Positions 32,850 to 35,164 of a DNA stretch of 35,164 nucleotides are shown one piece after another. The stretch covers positions 1-35,164 of the forward strand of contig DDHB01000019.1 in NCBI GenBank assembly GCA_002337925.1. Reading direction: 5' to 3'. The position numbers were made by a program, and so were the translations under genes. Source of the stretch: Sporomusaceae bacterium UBA1887. Lineage in GTDB: Bacteria > Bacillota > Negativicutes > Sporomusales > DSM-15969. The notes beneath the pieces were generated by a model. The model saw only the letters and a program-made list of their open reading frames with translations. It did no database searches and was not told the origin of the DNA. Numbering within the stretch: the first letter of the stretch is position 1; each line of letters begins with the position of its first letter.

Positions 32850-32885
32850 AGATAATAGGTAGGAAAAGGCAAGGGAGGAACTAGT

Positions 32886-34376
32886 ATGTCCAAGAGTTTA
32901 CATGAATTGCTTGCTTTACTTCCTGAGGCACAAGTCTTGGGTGAAGCAGGTCAAAAAATAGAAGGTATTACAGCGGATTCACGCAAAGTCGGTCCTGGCA
33001 CATTATTTGTCTGTTTGACAGGTGCACGTGTTGACGGACACAACTTTATCGTTGAGGCTCATAAATTGGGAGCAACGGCTGCAGTGGTAGAAAAAGATGT
33101 GCCTGCTCCTGAGGGGATGACCCTCATTAAAGTTACGGACAGTCGTGAGGCAATGCAAGTAATCGTTCCTTTTTTCTATGATTACCCGGGGCGCAAAATG
33201 CGAATGATTGGTGTAACCGGTACGAATGGAAAAACGACGACAACACATCTGATCCGCAGTATTTTCATGGAAGCAGGCTATAAGGTCGGCCTCATCGGTA
33301 CGATTCACATATTAATCGGAGACAGAATGCTGCCTGTACAAAATACAACTCCTGATGTTGTTGACCTGCAGAGCACATTGGCTGAAATGGCTGCTGAAGG
33401 CATTGACTACGTTATTATGGAAGTGTCATCCCATGCCCTGGAATTGGGACGTACGGCGGGCTGTGAATTCGATGTCGGGGTATTCACTAACTTAACGCAG
33501 GATCATCTCGATTTTCATATTACCTTTGATAAATACCGTGATGCAAAAGCCAAGTTGTTTAGTCAGCTGGGGGATGCGCATGCCGTAAAGGCGGGAAAAC
33601 ATGCCGTCATCAATTTGGACGATGCATCAGCCGTTCAGTTGCTGCAGCATTGCACCTGCCCTGTTATAACATATGGTACTGCCGAGCAGAGTACAATTAG
33701 AGCACAAGAAGTATCGGTCAAAGCCGAGGGCGTTCAATTTACAGTTACCGGTCCCTTTGGACATATGCCGTTACAATTAAAAATTACTGGCATGTTTAAT
33801 GTCTACAACACATTGGCCGCAATTGGCACGGCCAGGGCGGAAGGTATTTCAACTGCTATCATTAATAAGGCGTTGGAAGAATTCCGTACAGTTTCCGGCC
33901 GATTTGAGCTGGTCGATGAGGGGCAGCCATATGCGGTTATTGTCGATTATGCCCATACTCCTGATGGTCTGGAGAATATTTTGAAAACGGCCCGTCAGTT
34001 TGCTGAAAAGCGTATTATTGTGGTCTTCGGCTGCGGCGGTGACAGAGATAAAACAAAACGTCCAATAATGGGACGCCTGGCTGCTCAATATGGTGATGTA
34101 GTAATTGCAACCTCAGATAACCCACGAACGGAAGATCCTGTTGCCATTCTTGCCGATGTTGAGGCCGGAATCAAGCAAGGGCTGAAGAACGGAAAAGGGT
34201 ATGAGGTCATTATTGATAGAAAACAAGCAATTGCCAAAGCATTGCAGGTAGCTCAGCCGCGTGATATTGTCATTATTGCCGGTAAAGGCCACGAAACGTA
34301 TCAGATCTTAAAAGATAAGACAATTGATTTTGATGATCGTGAAGTGGCGCGTTCCGTTATTAGGGAGATGAGATAA
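32886..34376 (+). CDS. murE: UDP-MurNAc-tripeptide synthetase (meso-DAP adding)
   Basis: A 496-residue cytosolic Mur ligase that adds the third amino acid to UDP-MurNAc-dipeptide. ATP P-loop GVTGTNGKTTTTHLI, the VMEVSSHALELGR motif, TNLTQDHLDFH and the C-terminal VVFGCGGDRDKTKRPIMG are typical. The specificity motif reads SDNPRTEDP; DNPR marks meso-diaminopimelate enzymes, so the wall is DAP type. AGGGAGG lies 8 bases before the ATG. The stop overlaps murF by one base. Confidence 0.97.
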   Translation: MSKSLHELLALLPEAQVLGEAGQKIEGITADSRKVGPGTLFVCLTGARVDGHNFIVEAHKLGATAAVVEKDVPAPEGMTLIKVTDSREAMQVIVPFFYDYPGRKMRMIGVTGTNGKTTTTHLIRSIFMEAGYKVGLIGTIHILIGDRMLPVQNTTPDVVDLQSTLAEMAAEGIDYVIMEVSSHALELGRTAGCEFDVGVFTNLTQDHLDFHITFDKYRDAKAKLFSQLGDAHAVKAGKHAVINLDDASAVQLLQHCTCPVITYGTAEQSTIRAQEVSVKAEGVQFTVTGPFGHMPLQLKITGMFNVYNTLAAIGTARAEGISTAIINKALEEFRTVSGRFELVDEGQPYAVIVDYAHTPDGLENILKTARQFAEKRIIVVFGCGGDRDKTKRPIMGRLAAQYGDVVIATSDNPRTEDPVAILADVEAGIKQGLKNGKGYEVIIDRKQAIAKALQVAQPRDIVIIAGKGHETYQILKDKTIDFDDREVARSVIREMR

Positions 34377-35164
34377 TGGCTGATTTTACTGTCGCTGAGG
34401 TGTGTACAGCTACGAAAGGCCTTTCCCGGGGAGGCATGGAAGGAGCCCGATTTCAGGGGGTTTGTACTGATACCCGGACCGTACAGCCTGGCAATCTGTT
34501 TATTGCGCTAACTGGTGAACGTTTTGACGGTCATGAGTTCATTCGTCAGGCAATAGAAAAAGGCGCAGCCGGAGTGGTTATCAGCAAGCAAGTGGTCGCA
34601 CTGCCGGAGGGGATTGCGGTTATTGTGGTAGAAAATACGCTAAAGGCCTTGCAGGATTTAGCTCAGTTTCACCGCAGACGCTTTCAGATACCTGTTATTG
34701 CAATTACCGGATCAAACGGCAAGACAACCACGAAAGATTTGACTGCGGCTATATTAGCAAGCAAACTGCGAGTTCTGAAGACAGAAGCTAATTTTAATAA
34801 TGAGATTGGTTTGCCGCGTACGTTGCTAAATATGACAAGTGAACATCAGGTAGCAGTTGTTGAAATGGGGATGCGCGGACCTGGTGAAATCGATGAGCTG
34901 GCAAAAATTGCAGAGCCTACCGCCGGGATCGTTACAAATGTTGGTGAGACCCATATTGAATTATTAGGATCATTAGATAATATTGCAGCAGCAAAGGCTG
35001 AGCTGGTTGAAGCTGTGCCCCCAAAAGGTTTTGTTGCTTTAAATGCGGATAACAAATATGTGCAGGCAATGAGCAGTAAAGCTTCAGGGCGTGTTATCCT
35101 TTATGGGATGAATGAGCCCTGCCAAGTTCAGGCTTATCAGATTGAGACGGAAGGATTGCAGACT
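34376..35164 (+). CDS. murF: UDP-MurNAc-tripeptide-D-Ala-D-Ala ligase, partial
   Basis: The first 263 codons of MurF; the gene runs off the window end. N-terminal Mur domain (FQGVCTDTRTVQPGNLFIAL), P-loop AITGSNGKTTTKDL, then ANFNNEIGLPRTLLN and VVEMGMRGPGEIDELA, the motifs that separate MurF from the other Mur ligases, and TNVGETHIELLGS. It adds D-Ala-D-Ala to the tripeptide precursor. The ATG shares a base with the murE stop (TAATG), so translation is coupled. Confidence 0.97.
   Translation, partial: MADFTVAEVCTATKGLSRGGMEGARFQGVCTDTRTVQPGNLFIALTGERFDGHEFIRQAIEKGAAGVVISKQVVALPEGIAVIVVENTLKALQDLAQFHRRRFQIPVIAITGSNGKTTTKDLTAAILASKLRVLKTEANFNNEIGLPRTLLNMTSEHQVAVVEMGMRGPGEIDELAKIAEPTAGIVTNVGETHIELLGSLDNIAAAKAELVEAVPPKGFVALNADNKYVQAMSSKASGRVILYGMNEPCQVQAYQIETEGLQT

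Overview
The window looks like chromosomal DNA of an endospore-forming Firmicute with meso-diaminopimelate peptidoglycan, most likely a Negativicute of the Sporomusaceae type. This placement is an inference. It rests on the DNPR (meso-DAP) motif in MurE, a SpoVD/FtsI-type PBP with PASTA domains, a DUF3231 protein, AGGAGGTGAT-type ribosome binding sites with many GTG/TTG starts, and moderate G+C. No rRNA or other taxonomic marker is present.

Layout. (1) 1-1000: a tRNA cluster (Met-CAT, a Gln-CTG whose acceptor stem does not pair, Lys-CTT), a terminator, and the decayed 3' end of a tyrosine recombinase, a scar of an element that probably used tRNA-Lys as its att site. (2) 1000-6780: an arsenic-response island. 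A CoA-disulfide reductase/rhodanese gene (+) converges on a minus-strand operon marR - arsM::arsN2 fusion - arsD - arsA. The two transcription units share an almost identical 31-bp promoter/operator (27 of 31 bases), so the MarR protein, which carries a Cys-Cys pair and two more Cys, probably controls both. No arsR, arsC or arsB/acr3 is visible. (3) 6780-10650: a gene-poor stretch with small unknown proteins, a DUF3231 protein, several strong RNA hairpins, a secreted charged protein and a membrane protein. (4) 10651-18070: a YtcJ-type amidohydrolase, a phoU-like/mgtC overlapping pair, and a three-gene ABC importer of the Fe(III)/organophosphate type. (5) 18200-24160: a STAS protein lacking the phospho-acceptor serine, a small unknown protein, an M16C peptidase broken by a one-base frameshift, GluQRS, an L,D-transpeptidase, a CoA-binding protein and a thioredoxin with a CGYC site. 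(6) 24272-28669: a divergent feoB followed by feoA, an Lgt homologue with an altered active-site motif, a YbaK-type deacylase and a polysaccharide deacetylase. (7) 28780 to the end: the start of the dcw cluster, mraZ-rsmH-ftsL-spoVD/ftsI-murE-murF (murF cut by the window edge), preceded by three MraZ boxes. A second, degenerate set of such boxes lies before murE.

The arsenic island is the best candidate for an unusual system. A MarR-type regulator with possible thiol ligands would replace ArsR. One polypeptide combines arsenite methylation and ArsN2-type acetylation. ArsD and ArsA would feed a pump encoded elsewhere, and a thiol-disulfide/rhodanese enzyme is co-regulated through the same operator. 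Other points worth attention are the candidate small RNA at 9335-9385, the altered Lgt, the M16C frameshift and the second MraZ-like box set.
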